Part shown: positions 1 to 7,842 of the stretch, in pieces
How positions within the stretch are numbered: the stretch's first letter is position 1
How the letters are laid out: every line of letters starts with the position of its first letter
From: Burkholderia sp. SRS-46
GTDB lineage: Bacteria; Pseudomonadota; Gammaproteobacteria; Burkholderiales; Burkholderiaceae
Length of the DNA stretch: 64,000 bases
NCBI RefSeq assembly: GCF_004343775.1
Contig: NZ_PTXL01000007.1
Location: forward strand, 598,814-662,813
Reading direction: 5' to 3'
Made by a program: the position numbers and the translations under genes
The notes under the pieces: generated by a model
The model's input: only the letters and a program-made list of their open reading frames with translations
Databases searched by the model: none
What the model was told of the DNA's origin: nothing

Positions 1-946
1 CGAGCCGCGCGCGGGTGTCGTCGTATTCGCGCTTCAGGCGCTCGACGAGCGTCGCGACGCTCGGCAGGTCGTCCATCAGGCCGACGGCCTGGCCCGCGCC
101 CCAGATGTCCTTCCATGCCTTCGTCTTGTCGCCGCCGAAGTTCATCTTGGTCTTGTCGGATTCCGGCAGCGCGTCCGGATCGAGCCCGGCCTTCTCGATG
201 CTCTCGCGGATGTAGTTGCCGTGCACGCCGGTGAACAGGTTCGTGTAGACGATGTCGGCGGCCTTCGCGTTGAGGATCGCGTGCTTGTAGTCCTCGATCG
301 CGTGCGCTTCCTGCGTCGCGATGAAGCGCGTGCCCATGTAGGCGAGGTCGGCGCCCATCGCCTGCGCGGCGAGGATCGAGCCGCCGTTCGCGATCGCGCC
401 GGACAGCACGATCGGGCCGTCGAAGATCCGGCGCACTTCGCCGACGAGCGCGAACGGCGACGTCGTGCCCGCATGGCCGCCGGCGCCGGCCGCGACGAGG
501 ATCAGCCCGTCGACGCCCGCCTCGAGCGCCTTCTGCGCGTGGCGCAGGTTGATCACGTCGTGCAGCACGATGCCGCCGTAGCTGTGCACCGCGTCGACGA
601 TCTCGCGCGACGGCGCGCGCAGGCTCGTGATGAAGATCGGCACCTTGTGATCGACGCACACGCGGATGTCGTGCTCGAGCCGTGCGTTCGACTGGTGGAC
701 GATCTGGTTGACCGCGATCGGGCCGATCACCGCATCCGGGTGTTTCGCCTTGTGGTCGGCGAGCTCGGCCTGGATCTTCGTGAGCCATTCGTCGAGCAGT
801 TCGGCCGGGCGCGCGTTGAGCGCCGGGAACGAGCCGACGATGCCCGCCTTGCATTGCGCGAGCACGAGTTCGGGGTAGCTGACGATGAACATCGGCGACG
901 CGATGACGGGCAGCGTCAGATGCTGCAGGACGGCGGGCAGTGCCAT
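1..946 (-). CDS. nitronate monooxygenase (NMO/2-nitropropane dioxygenase family), 3' end cut by window
   Basis: This flavin-dependent TIM-barrel enzyme oxidises alkyl nitronates to carbonyl compounds and nitrite in the cytoplasm. About 315 codons are visible and the frame is open to the window edge, so the C-terminus is missing. The start is the ATG at 946 (MALPAVLQ). The family is shown by the N-terminal PVIASPMF, by the GAGGHAG segment with the usual catalytic histidine, by the GGSILAAQAMGADLAYMGT phosphate-binding strand, and by MNFGGDKTKAWKDIWGAGQA near the visible end. It is divergent from the hydrolase at 1192. Family assignment is secure; the physiological substrate is not known. Confidence 0.9.
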   Translation of the reverse strand, partial: MALPAVLQHLTLPVIASPMFIVSYPELVLAQCKAGIVGSFPALNARPAELLDEWLTKIQAELADHKAKHPDAVIGPIAVNQIVHQSNARLEHDIRVCVDHKVPIFITSLRAPSREIVDAVHSYGGIVLHDVINLRHAQKALEAGVDGLILVAAGAGGHAGTTSPFALVGEVRRIFDGPIVLSGAIANGGSILAAQAMGADLAYMGTRFIATQEAHAIEDYKHAILNAKAADIVYTNLFTGVHGNYIRESIEKAGLDPDALPESDKTKMNFGGDKTKAWKDIWGAGQAVGLMDDLPSVATLVERLKREYDDTRARL

Positions 947-1191
947 GTGAAGTCTCCAATTGTCGACCGGCGGCGGCACTTCGAGTGTATCCGGTGTCGC
1001 CACCCCGGGAAGGCCGGGGTTCGATATTAATACGAACGATCGTGCGATTGTATGCGAGCGTATCAAATCGTGCCGTGTGCCGGCAATCGAGGGAGTGTTC
1101 TCGTTCTACGAATTCGGGTATCCACGCCGCTGTGCGGTGCCGAACGCGCTCCTACAATAGCTCCCTATAACAAACCAACGAGAAACAAACC

Positions 1192-2088
1192 ATGTCGTTT
1201 GAGGCGTTCGCACCGTTTCGCGTAACGGTGCAGGACATCGACATCTTCGGTGTCAAAGGAGGCGCGGGGCCGCCGCTTCTGCTGCTGCACGGCCATCCGC
1301 AAACCCACATGATCTGGCATCGCGTCGCCGCGACGCTCGCGAATCATTTCACGGTGGTCGCGACCGACCTGCGCGGCTACGGCGCCTCGGGCAAGCCCGC
1401 CAGCGACGCGCAGCACACGCCGTATTCGAAACGCACGATGGCGGCCGACCAGGTCGCGGTGATGCGGCAGTTCGGCTTCGAGCGCTTTTACGTGTGCGCG
1501 CACGACCGCGGCGCGCGCGTCGCGCACCGGCTCGCGCTCGATCACGCCGACGCGGTCGAGCGGATGATGCTGCTCGACATCGCGCCGACGCTCGCGATGT
1601 ACGAGAAGACCGATCGCGCGTTCGCGACCGCGTACTTCCACTGGTTCTTCCTGATCCAGCCCGAGCCGCTGCCGGAAACGCTGATCGGCGGCAACACCGA
1701 CGCGTATATCGAGCGCGTGATGGGCAACCGCTCGGCGGGCCTCGCGCCGTTCGCGCCGGAGGCGCTGAACGCGTATCGCGCGGCGCTCGCGCAGCCGGGC
1801 GCCGTGCATGCGATGTGCGAGGACTACCGCGCGTCGGCGACGATCGATCTCGAGCACGACCAGGCCGACCTGGAGCGCGGCACCAAGGTCGCGTGCCCGC
1901 TGCGCGTGCTGTGGGGCGCGAACGGGATCGTCGCGCGCTGCTTCGATCCGCTCGACGAATGGCGGCACGTCGCGCGCGACGTCAGCGGCCGCGCGCTCGA
2001 CTGCGGGCACTACATTCCGGAAGAGGCGCCGGTCGACCTGATCGACGAGATGCTCGCGTTCTTCGAGGCGCGCGACCCGGCGGCGTGA
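1192..2088 (+). CDS. alpha/beta hydrolase, fluoroacetate (haloacetate) dehalogenase-like
   Basis: This 298-residue cytoplasmic alpha/beta hydrolase keeps the signature residues of fluoroacetate dehalogenases. The nucleophile is an aspartate, D105, in AHDRGARVAHR, with R106 and R109 as candidate carboxylate-binding arginines. D129 lies in LLDIAPT, the halide-binding pair is H150-W151 in YFHWFFLIQP, Y212 is in DYRAS, and the base is H273 in CGHYIPEEAP. LLLLHGHPQ gives the oxyanion turn. An Asp-centred triad together with HW and Y is the family pattern and separates it from esterases and most epoxide hydrolases. It is a lone gene divergent from nitronate monooxygenase. Hydrolytic dehalogenation of haloacetates is inferred from these residues; an epoxide hydrolase is the main alternative. 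Confidence 0.83.
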   Translation: MSFEAFAPFRVTVQDIDIFGVKGGAGPPLLLLHGHPQTHMIWHRVAATLANHFTVVATDLRGYGASGKPASDAQHTPYSKRTMAADQVAVMRQFGFERFYVCAHDRGARVAHRLALDHADAVERMMLLDIAPTLAMYEKTDRAFATAYFHWFFLIQPEPLPETLIGGNTDAYIERVMGNRSAGLAPFAPEALNAYRAALAQPGAVHAMCEDYRASATIDLEHDQADLERGTKVACPLRVLWGANGIVARCFDPLDEWRHVARDVSGRALDCGHYIPEEAPVDLIDEMLAFFEARDPAA

Positions 2089-2122
2089 GCCGCTGACCCG
2101 CTGACCCGCGCGCGGCCGCGCG

Positions 2123-2614
2123 TCAGCGGCGTGCCGGGTCGTCTTCCGTGAGCGGCGGCAGCCGGCGCGGCACCGGCGTCGACTTGACGATCGCGGTGCT
2201 CGTCTCCGCGCGCTCGGTCACCTTCGCGAGAATCCCGTCGAGGTGCTCGATCGAGCGCAGGTAGAGCCGGCAGATGAAGCAGTCGTCGCCGGTCACCTTG
2301 TCGCATTCGACGAATTCCGGAATACGCCGCAGCAGTTCCTCGACCAGATGCAGCTGGCCGGGCAGCGGCTTCACGCGCACGATCGCCTGCAGCGTGTAGC
2401 CGAGCGCACGCGGATCGAGCTCGACGGTGAAGCCGGCGATCACGCCCTGCGCCTCGAGCCGCCGCACGCGATCCGCGGTCGCGGGCGCCGACAGGCCGAT
2501 CTGCCGCGCGAGCTCGCTGGTGGCGAGGCGCGCATCGTCGGCGAGCGCGGCCAGGATCGCACGGTCGGTCGCGTCGAGTGCGGCGACCGAGGGCGGGGTA
2601 AGGCGTTTGTTCAT
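2123..2614 (-). CDS. Lrp/AsnC family transcriptional regulator
   Basis: This 163-residue DNA-binding regulator has an N-terminal winged helix-turn-helix at residues 14-65 (LDATDRAILAALADDARLAT, then LARQIGLSAPATADRVRRLE). A C-terminal RAM/effector domain follows at about 75-145, where amino-acid ligands bind and octamers form. The length is normal for the family. It is divergent from the DMT exporter at 2728 across 113 bases, an arrangement in which such regulators commonly control an amino-acid efflux pump in response to the amino acid. The target is inferred from position only. Confidence 0.9.
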   Translation of the reverse strand: MNKRLTPPSVAALDATDRAILAALADDARLATSELARQIGLSAPATADRVRRLEAQGVIAGFTVELDPRALGYTLQAIVRVKPLPGQLHLVEELLRRIPEFVECDKVTGDDCFICRLYLRSIEHLDGILAKVTERAETSTAIVKSTPVPRRLPPLTEDDPARR

Positions 2615-2727
2615 GATGGCTTTGCTTTCGAAGGTGAAACGGCGGATCTGCTTAAGTTTAGTCGTGGAGATCGCGAAAGCAAGTTCCTAGAATCGAAGTC
2701 ATCGATTCCTGCAAACGGGGCCTTGCC

Positions 2728-3642
2728 ATGACTTCGAATGAAACCCGCCGCGGCGCCGCCGAGATGGTCGTCGCGATGCTGATGTCCGGCACGATCGGCT
2801 GGCTCGTGATGTCGTCGCACCAGCCGCTCGCCAACGTGGTGTTCTTCCGCTGCGTGTTCGGCGGCGCGACGCTCGCGCTCGCTTGCGCGGCATTCGGCTT
2901 CCTGCGCCGCGCGTTGTTCTCGCCGCGCATGCTCGTGCTCGCGGCGGCCGGCAGCGTCGCGATCGTCGCGAACTGGCTGCTGCTGTTCGCCGCGTATTCG
3001 CGCGCGTCGATCTCGATGGCGACCGCCGTCTACAACACGCAGCCGTTCATGCTGGTCGCGCTCGGCGCGCTGGTGTTCCGCGAGCGGATCACCGCGTCGA
3101 CGCTCGTGTGGCTGCTGCTCGCGTTCGTCGGCCTCGTCGGCGTGGTGCGCGTCGAGCCGGCCGTGCTCGCGGTGCCCGGCGAGTATCTCGAGGGCGTCGC
3201 GCTCGCGCTCGGCGCGGGGTTCCTGTACGCGGTGTCGTCGATCATCGCCAAGCACCTGAAGGGCACGCCGCCGCACCTGCTCGCGCTGCTGCAGGTCGGG
3301 CTCGGCGTCGTGATGCTCGCGCCGTTCGCGCGGTTCGACATGCTGCCCGCGTCGCCCGCGCAATGGCTCGATCTCGTCGTGCTCGGCATCGTCAACACGG
3401 GCGTGATGTACGTGCTGCTGTACGGCGCGATCCAGAAGCTGCCGACCGCGATGACGGGCGCGCTGTCGTTCGTCTATCCGGTGGTCGCGATCGCGGTCGA
3501 CCGCGTCGCGTTCGGGCAGACGCTCGCATGGACGCAGGTGCTCGGCGCGCTGCTGATCCTGCTCGCGGCGGCCGGCGTCAATCTCGGCTGGCGGATCGTG
3601 CCGGCGCGCCGCGCGGCGGCGGGGCGCGGAAACGCGCTGTAA
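2728..3642 (+). CDS. DMT superfamily transporter (EamA family)
   Basis: This 304-residue inner-membrane protein has about ten hydrophobic helices in two EamA repeats (roughly residues 8-140 and 150-290). The second repeat begins at LGAGFLYAVSSIIAKHLKG. The family exports amino acids or other metabolites, or acts as a permease. The N-terminal MTSNETRRGAAEMVVAMLM places the first helix directly after a short cytoplasmic tail. It is divergent from the Lrp-type regulator at 2614, which suggests amino-acid-responsive efflux. It is followed at 3737 by a strong intrinsic terminator, so it is probably a single-gene unit. The substrate cannot be read from sequence. Confidence 0.88.
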   Translation: MTSNETRRGAAEMVVAMLMSGTIGWLVMSSHQPLANVVFFRCVFGGATLALACAAFGFLRRALFSPRMLVLAAAGSVAIVANWLLLFAAYSRASISMATAVYNTQPFMLVALGALVFRERITASTLVWLLLAFVGLVGVVRVEPAVLAVPGEYLEGVALALGAGFLYAVSSIIAKHLKGTPPHLLALLQVGLGVVMLAPFARFDMLPASPAQWLDLVVLGIVNTGVMYVLLYGAIQKLPTAMTGALSFVYPVVAIAVDRVAFGQTLAWTQVLGALLILLAAAGVNLGWRIVPARRAAAGRGNAL

Positions 3643-3697
3643 GAAGTTGTAGGGAAACACCCGATGCGATGCGCGGGGCCGCACTCGTATGATGCGT

Positions 3698-3723
3698 CCT
3701 GTGACGTTGATCACGTTCACAGG
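3698..3723. repeat. inverted repeat upstream of the terminator
   Basis: CCTGTGA (3698-3704) and TCACAGG (3717-3723) are perfect 7-base arms around a 12-base centre containing TGATCA. The TGTGA/TCACA half sites resemble CRP/FNR halves, but the spacer is twice the CRP length. It lies downstream of the transporter and 13 bases before the next hairpin. It could be an RNA hairpin in the 3' untranslated region or an operator. Confidence 0.35.
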
Positions 3724-3736
3724 ATTCCGATTCGAG

Positions 3737-3772
3737 ATGCCGTTCGCCCGTCAGGCTGAACGGCATTTTTTT
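3737..3772 (+). terminator. rho-independent terminator of the EamA transporter
   Basis: ATGCCGTTC (3737-3745) pairs perfectly with GAACGGCAT (3758-3766) over a 12-base loop, and a run of seven T residues ends it at 3772. It terminates the plus-strand transporter transcript before the convergent DUF1289 gene. Confidence 0.85.
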
Positions 3773-3783
3773 ATGCGCGGCCG

Positions 3784-3972
3784 TCAGGCGGCGTGCGCGC
3801 GCCGTGCGTCGAGCCGCGCGAGCACCGCGCGCTTCGCGTCGTCGTCCGACGCGCGCCATCCCTTGATTTCGTCGCGGGTGCGCAGGCAGCCCGCGCACCA
3901 TTCGGTGCGCGGATCGATCTTGCACACGCCGGTGCACGGCGACGCGACGGTGCTTTCCGGCGCGTCGCTCAT
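3784..3972 (-). CDS. DUF1289 family small cysteine-rich protein
   Basis: This 62-residue protein has four cysteines in the DUF1289 arrangement: C13 and C17 in SPCTGVCKID, then C26 and C29 in EWCAGCLRT. It is followed by the family's GWRASDDDAKRAVLARL helix. The cysteine pairs suggest metal binding, but the family's function is unknown to me. Its ATG overlaps the TGA of the YbaK gene (ATGA at 3969-3972), so translation is probably coupled. It is the last gene of the minus-strand run. Confidence 0.85.
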   Translation of the reverse strand: MSDAPESTVASPCTGVCKIDPRTEWCAGCLRTRDEIKGWRASDDDAKRAVLARLDARRAHAA

Positions 3973-4475
3973 GCGCTCTCCCGCAGCGCGACATCGGCGA
4001 CCGGCGCGCCGGTCAGCGCGACGAGCTCCTGCGGCGACAGGTTGAACACCGCGTGCGGATGGCCGGCCGCGGCCCACAGGCTGTCGAGCGCGAGCAGGTC
4101 GGCGTCGATCAGCGTGACGGGTTCGACCAGATGGCCGATCGGGCATACGCCGCCGATCGCGTAGCCGGTGTTGTCGCGCACGAACTTCGCATCCGCGCGG
4201 CCGACGTCGCCGACCTGCGCGGCGACCTTCTTCTCGTCGACGCGGTTCACGCCGCTCGCGACGACCAGCACCGGCGCGCCGTCCGACTGGCGGCGGAACA
4301 GGATCGACTTGGCGATCTGCGCGACCGAGCAGCCGAGCCCGGCTGCCGCTTCGGCGGACGTCTTGCCGGTTTCGGCGAGCATCACGATGCCTTTCGCATG
4401 GCCGCGCGCGTTCAGCAGCAGCGCGACGCGCCGCGCGGAGTCGGGGAGGGAGTCGAGTGAAGCAGGTGTCGTCAT
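3969..4475 (-). CDS. YbaK/EbsC family aminoacyl-tRNA deacylase-like protein
   Basis: This 168-residue protein has the YbaK/ProX fold (residues about 30-160). Members hydrolyse mischarged aminoacyl-tRNAs. Visible family features are LGCSVAQIAKSILFR with the conserved lysine, GVNRVDEKKVA, DNTGYAIGGVCPIGH, and the closing VFNLSPQELVALTGAPVADV. The ATG at 4475 is chosen because the family domain begins shortly after; longer readings upstream run into the HMG-CoA lyase gene. The spacing behind that gene is 25 bases and the ATGA overlap couples it to the DUF1289 gene. Which tRNA it edits cannot be told. Confidence 0.88.
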   Translation of the reverse strand: MTTPASLDSLPDSARRVALLLNARGHAKGIVMLAETGKTSAEAAAGLGCSVAQIAKSILFRRQSDGAPVLVVASGVNRVDEKKVAAQVGDVGRADAKFVRDNTGYAIGGVCPIGHLVEPVTLIDADLLALDSLWAAAGHPHAVFNLSPQELVALTGAPVADVALRESA

Positions 4476-4500
4476 GTTGGGGAATCCGTGGAGAGTCAGG

Positions 4501-5433
4501 TCAGGCGCAGGTCGACGCGTCCGCCGCGCTCTGCGCTTTCGCGAGCAGCGCGCGGCCGGCGCGCGACGCGTTCGCGCGGCCGATCGCGTTCGAGATGAAT
4601 TCGCCGGCGGCGACCACCTGTGCGAGGTCGATGCCGGTGTCGATGCCGAGGCCCTGCAGCAGGTACAGCACGTCCTCGGTCGCGACGTTGCCGGTTGCGC
4701 CCTTCGCGTACGGGCAGCCGCCGAGGCCCGCGACCGACGCATGGAAGATCTCGATGCCTTCGAACAGCGCCGCGTAGATGTTCGCGAGCGCCTGCCCGTA
4801 GGTGTCGTGGAAGTGGCCCGACAGGCGCTCGCGCGGGAACACGCGGGTGACGGCCGCGAGCACCTCGCGCGTGCGCCGCGGCGTGCCGACGCCGATCGTG
4901 TCGGCGATGTCGATCTCGTCGCAGCCGAGCGCCGCGAAGCGCTCGACCACGTCGACCACCGACGCGACCGGCACCTCGCCCTGGTACGGGCAGCCGAGCG
5001 CGCACGACACGCTGCCGCGCAGCCGCAGGCCCGCGTCCTTCGCGGCCTTCGCGACCGGCTCGAAGCGCGCGATGCTCTCGGCGATGCCGCAGTTGATGTT
5101 GCGCTGCGAGAACGCTTCGCTCGCCGCGCCGAAGATCACCACCTCGTCCGCGCGCGCGGCGAGCGCGCCCTCGAAGCCCTTCAGGTTCGGCGTGAGCACC
5201 GAGTAGATCGTGCCGGCGCGCCGCTCGATGCCGGCCATCACGTCGGCGCCGTCGGCCATCTGCGGCACCCATTTCGGCGACACGAACGACGCGGCCTCGA
5301 CGTTGCGGAAGCCGGCGCGCGACAGGCGGTCGATGAGCGCGATCTTCACGTCGGTGGGCACGAAGGTCTTTTCGTTCTGCAGCCCGTCGCGCGGGCCGAC
5401 TTCGACGATCTTGACGGCGGTGGGGAAGGTCAT
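4501..5433 (-). CDS. mvaB: hydroxymethylglutaryl-CoA lyase
   Basis: This 310-residue TIM-barrel enzyme cleaves HMG-CoA to acetyl-CoA and acetoacetate, the last step of leucine catabolism. The N-terminal VEVGPRDGLQNEK is the metal and substrate strand of the DRE-TIM family. SGHFHDTYGQALAN supplies metal-binding histidines, and GLGGCPYAKGATGNVATEDV is the lyase signature with the active-site cysteine. Length is normal. It stands in a minus-strand run with a hydroxyacid reductase upstream and YbaK downstream. The acetoacetate product could feed the thiolase-type reactions encoded elsewhere in the window. Confidence 0.95.
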   Translation of the reverse strand: MTFPTAVKIVEVGPRDGLQNEKTFVPTDVKIALIDRLSRAGFRNVEAASFVSPKWVPQMADGADVMAGIERRAGTIYSVLTPNLKGFEGALAARADEVVIFGAASEAFSQRNINCGIAESIARFEPVAKAAKDAGLRLRGSVSCALGCPYQGEVPVASVVDVVERFAALGCDEIDIADTIGVGTPRRTREVLAAVTRVFPRERLSGHFHDTYGQALANIYAALFEGIEIFHASVAGLGGCPYAKGATGNVATEDVLYLLQGLGIDTGIDLAQVVAAGEFISNAIGRANASRAGRALLAKAQSAADASTCA

Positions 5434-5463
5434 GGCTGTCTCCTGGTATTTGAAATGTGCGTA

Positions 5464-6405
5464 TCAGTAGCCGCGTGCGGTGTCGACGATGCCGCTGACG
5501 GGCTCGCCGCGCTCGAACGCGCGAATCTTGCCGGCGATCTGCGCGACCGCTTCCGCGCGCAGCGTCTCGGCGGCGCTGTGCGGCGTGATCGTGATGCGCG
5601 GCGTGCGCCAGAACGGATGGTCGTCCGGCAGCGGTTCATGCTGGAACACGTCGAGCGTCGCGGCGGCGATGCGGCCGCTCGCGAGCGCGTCGAGCAGGTC
5701 GGCTTCGACGAGATGCGCGCCGCGCGCGACGTTGATCACGTAAGCGCCCGGCGCGAGCCGCGCGAACGTGCGCGCGCCGAGGATGCCGTCGGTGTCAGGC
5801 GTGCTCGGCAGCAGGTTCACGAGCACCTTCGCGCCGTCGACGCAGGCGTCGAACTCGGCCGCGCCCGCATAGGTGGCGATCCCGTCGAGCCGCTTCGGGC
5901 TGCGGCTGTAGCCGCGCACCGGCAGGCCGAGGCCGGCGAGCGCCTGCGCGACCTGCGCGCCGAGCACGCCGAGGCCGAGCACCGCGACGGTGAAGCGCGC
6001 GCGCGGATGCGGCTCCAGCACGTGCCAGCGGCGCGCGCGCTGCAGTTCGTCGTATTCGTCGAAGCGGCGCAGGTAGCGCAGCACCGCGTGCGTCACGTAT
6101 TCGACCATCTGCTGCGCCATGCCCGAATCCTCGAGCCGCACGAGCGGCACGTGCCGCGGCAGCGTGCCGGGATGTGCGCGCTCGAGCGCGAGCAGCGCGT
6201 CGACGCCCGCGCCGAGGTTGAAGATCGCGCGCAGGCCGTCGCGCGGCGCGAACAGCTCGCGCGGCGCGCGCCACACGAGCGCGTAGTCGGCGGCGGCGGC
6301 GTCGCCCGGCTGCCACGCGCGCAGCTCGGCCTCGGGCAGCGCGTGCGCGAGCTCGGCACGCCATGCGTCGGCTTCCTGGAACGGCGAGTAGAACAGGATC
6401 TTCAT
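5464..6405 (-). CDS. glyoxylate/hydroxypyruvate reductase A-like D-2-hydroxyacid dehydrogenase
   Basis: This 313-residue NAD(P)-dependent enzyme reduces 2-oxoacids such as glyoxylate and hydroxypyruvate. The Rossmann motif is VLGLGVLGAQVAQALAGLGL followed by VRGYSRSPK, where the arginine favours NADPH. The catalytic residues are the Arg in NVARGAHL, the Glu in DVFQHEPLP and the His in ITPHSAAET. The length and the N-terminal MKILFYSPFQEADAWRAELA match the GhrA branch. The gene follows the VOC gene after 4 bases and precedes HMG-CoA lyase by 30, so they are probably one transcript. The exact substrate is inferred. Confidence 0.9.
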   Translation of the reverse strand: MKILFYSPFQEADAWRAELAHALPEAELRAWQPGDAAAADYALVWRAPRELFAPRDGLRAIFNLGAGVDALLALERAHPGTLPRHVPLVRLEDSGMAQQMVEYVTHAVLRYLRRFDEYDELQRARRWHVLEPHPRARFTVAVLGLGVLGAQVAQALAGLGLPVRGYSRSPKRLDGIATYAGAAEFDACVDGAKVLVNLLPSTPDTDGILGARTFARLAPGAYVINVARGAHLVEADLLDALASGRIAAATLDVFQHEPLPDDHPFWRTPRITITPHSAAETLRAEAVAQIAGKIRAFERGEPVSGIVDTARGY

Positions 6406-6409
6406 GCGC

Positions 6410-6847
6410 TCACTTCGCGAACAGCTGGCCGATGTCGGCGAATGCCTTGAATTCGAGCGCGTTGCCGCACGGATCGAGGAAGAACATCGTCGCCTGCTCG
6501 CCGACCTCGCCCTTGAAGCGGATGTGCGGCTCGATCACGAAGCGGGTGTGCGCGGCCTTCAGCCGATCGGCGAGCGCATGCCATTCGTCCATCGCCAGCA
6601 CGACGCCGAAGTGGCGCACCGGCACGTCGTCGCCGTCGACCGGGTTGACCGCGCTCGCGCCCGTTTCGTGCGGCGCGAGGTGCGCGACGAGCTGGTGGCC
6701 GAAGAAGTCGAAATCGACCCAATGCTCGGAGCTGCGGCCTTCCGGGCAGCCGAGCAGGCCGCCGTAGAACGCGCGGGCGTCGGCGAGGCTCGACACCGGA
6801 AAGGCGAGATGGAACGGGCGCAGCGCGCCGGCGGGCGAAGCGGGCAT
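6410..6847 (-). CDS. VOC family (glyoxalase/dioxygenase fold) protein
   Basis: This 145-residue protein has two betaalphabetabetabeta modules: LRPFHLAFPVSSLADARAFY at the start, and VPVRHFGVVLAMDEWHALAD followed by MFFLDPCGNALEFKAF at the end. The His in FHLAF, the His in RHFG and the Glu in NALEFK match the usual metal ligands. The start at 6847 is preferred because the domain begins within ten residues; upstream readings extend into the intergenic region. It is probably the first gene of the run to DUF1289. Such proteins include glyoxalases and extradiol dioxygenases; the substrate is unknown. Confidence 0.87.
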   Translation of the reverse strand: MPASPAGALRPFHLAFPVSSLADARAFYGGLLGCPEGRSSEHWVDFDFFGHQLVAHLAPHETGASAVNPVDGDDVPVRHFGVVLAMDEWHALADRLKAAHTRFVIEPHIRFKGEVGEQATMFFLDPCGNALEFKAFADIGQLFAK

Positions 6848-7027
6848 CGGGTGTCTCCTTTCTGGAAGCTCACATTCTACGGTTTCGCGGGCGGTTGCGC
6901 CGTCGTGGCCGGCGCCTGATCCGGGGCGCGATCCCGCCCGCGCAAAAGCAAAGCACAAAATATTGGTTCGGCCGCCGTACGCGGCGCGCCACAATCGGGC
7001 CTCGTCTTCAAGCTAGCGAGGGCAATC

Positions 7028-7651
7028 ATGCGCGCATGCAGCAAATCGGTCTGGCCGCCGCGGCTCGTCACCGTTCCCGGCCTGCACGGGAGCGAAGGCG
7101 CACATTGGCAGACCTGGCTCGAGCGCCAGTTCCCGCGTTCGCTGCGCGTGGAGCAGGACGACTGGGACGCGCCGGATCTCGCGGGCTGGGCGCATTCGGT
7201 GCGCACGCTGCTCGAGCGCGAGCGCGGCCCGTTCGTGCTCGCCGCGCACAGCTTCGGCTGCCTGGCCGCCGCGCATGCGCTCTCGCACTGGCCGCACGCG
7301 GGCGACGTGGCCGGCGTGCTGCTCGTCGCGCCGGCCAGTCCGCTGAAATTCACGTTCGCCGGCGCATTCGACGCACGGCGCCTCCCGGTGCCGTCGATCG
7401 TGATCGGCAGCGAGACCGATCCGTGGATGTCGCTCGGCGACGCCCGCGCGCTCGCGCAGCGGCTCGGCAGCGCGTTCGTCAATCTCGGCGACGCGGGCCA
7501 CATCAACACCGCGGCCGGTTTCGGGCCGTGGCCGCGCGCGAAGTATTTCGTCGACACGCTCGTGCATTGCGCGGCGCCGCTGCGCTTTCGTGAAGAGGCG
7601 GGCGAGTTCGATGCCGCGGTCGCCGGCGGGGCGCTGGCGCACGCGGTGTGA
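7028..7651 (+). CDS. RBBP9/YdeN family serine hydrolase
   Basis: This 207-residue small alpha/beta hydrolase has S75 in AAHSFGCLA, D131 in GSETDPWM and H158 in GDAGHINTAAGFGPWP as its catalytic triad. The N-terminal TVPGLHGSEGAHWQTWLE is the family signature. No signal peptide is visible, so it should be cytoplasmic. Characterised relatives are serine hydrolases of poorly known substrate. It stands alone, divergent from the VOC run and convergent with the phospholipase gene. Confidence 0.87.
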   Translation: MRACSKSVWPPRLVTVPGLHGSEGAHWQTWLERQFPRSLRVEQDDWDAPDLAGWAHSVRTLLERERGPFVLAAHSFGCLAAAHALSHWPHAGDVAGVLLVAPASPLKFTFAGAFDARRLPVPSIVIGSETDPWMSLGDARALAQRLGSAFVNLGDAGHINTAAGFGPWPRAKYFVDTLVHCAAPLRFREEAGEFDAAVAGGALAHAV

Positions 7652-7774
7652 CGACACCCGGGGGCCGGTGCGCCGCCGTTTCACCGGCCGGACCGTGCGC
7701 GCCGATCGGTGCCGCTACGTCACGGCGTATTGCGCGACGCACGATGCCGCCGCATCACGCTTCACCATGAAGAA

Positions 7775-7812
7775 CGCCCTGCGGCGCGGGCCGATGCCCG
7801 CCCCGCAGGGCG
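7775..7812. terminator. GC-rich hairpin between convergent genes
   Basis: The 16-base left arm starting CGCCCTGCGG (7775-7790) pairs with a right arm ending CCGCAGGGCG (7797-7812), with a single G-G mismatch and a 6-base loop. There is no T tract on either side. It sits 31 bases past the phospholipase stop codon (lower edge 7843), so a rho-assisted terminator or a transcript-end stabiliser is likely. Confidence 0.45.
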
Positions 7813-7842
7813 CTGTCCGGAAGACGGCGTAAGCGGCTGTCG

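Noticed and set aside
3698..3723. Inverted repeat as a CRP site
   Set aside because: TGTGA and TCACA are spaced by 12 rather than 6 bases, and it is downstream of the gene.
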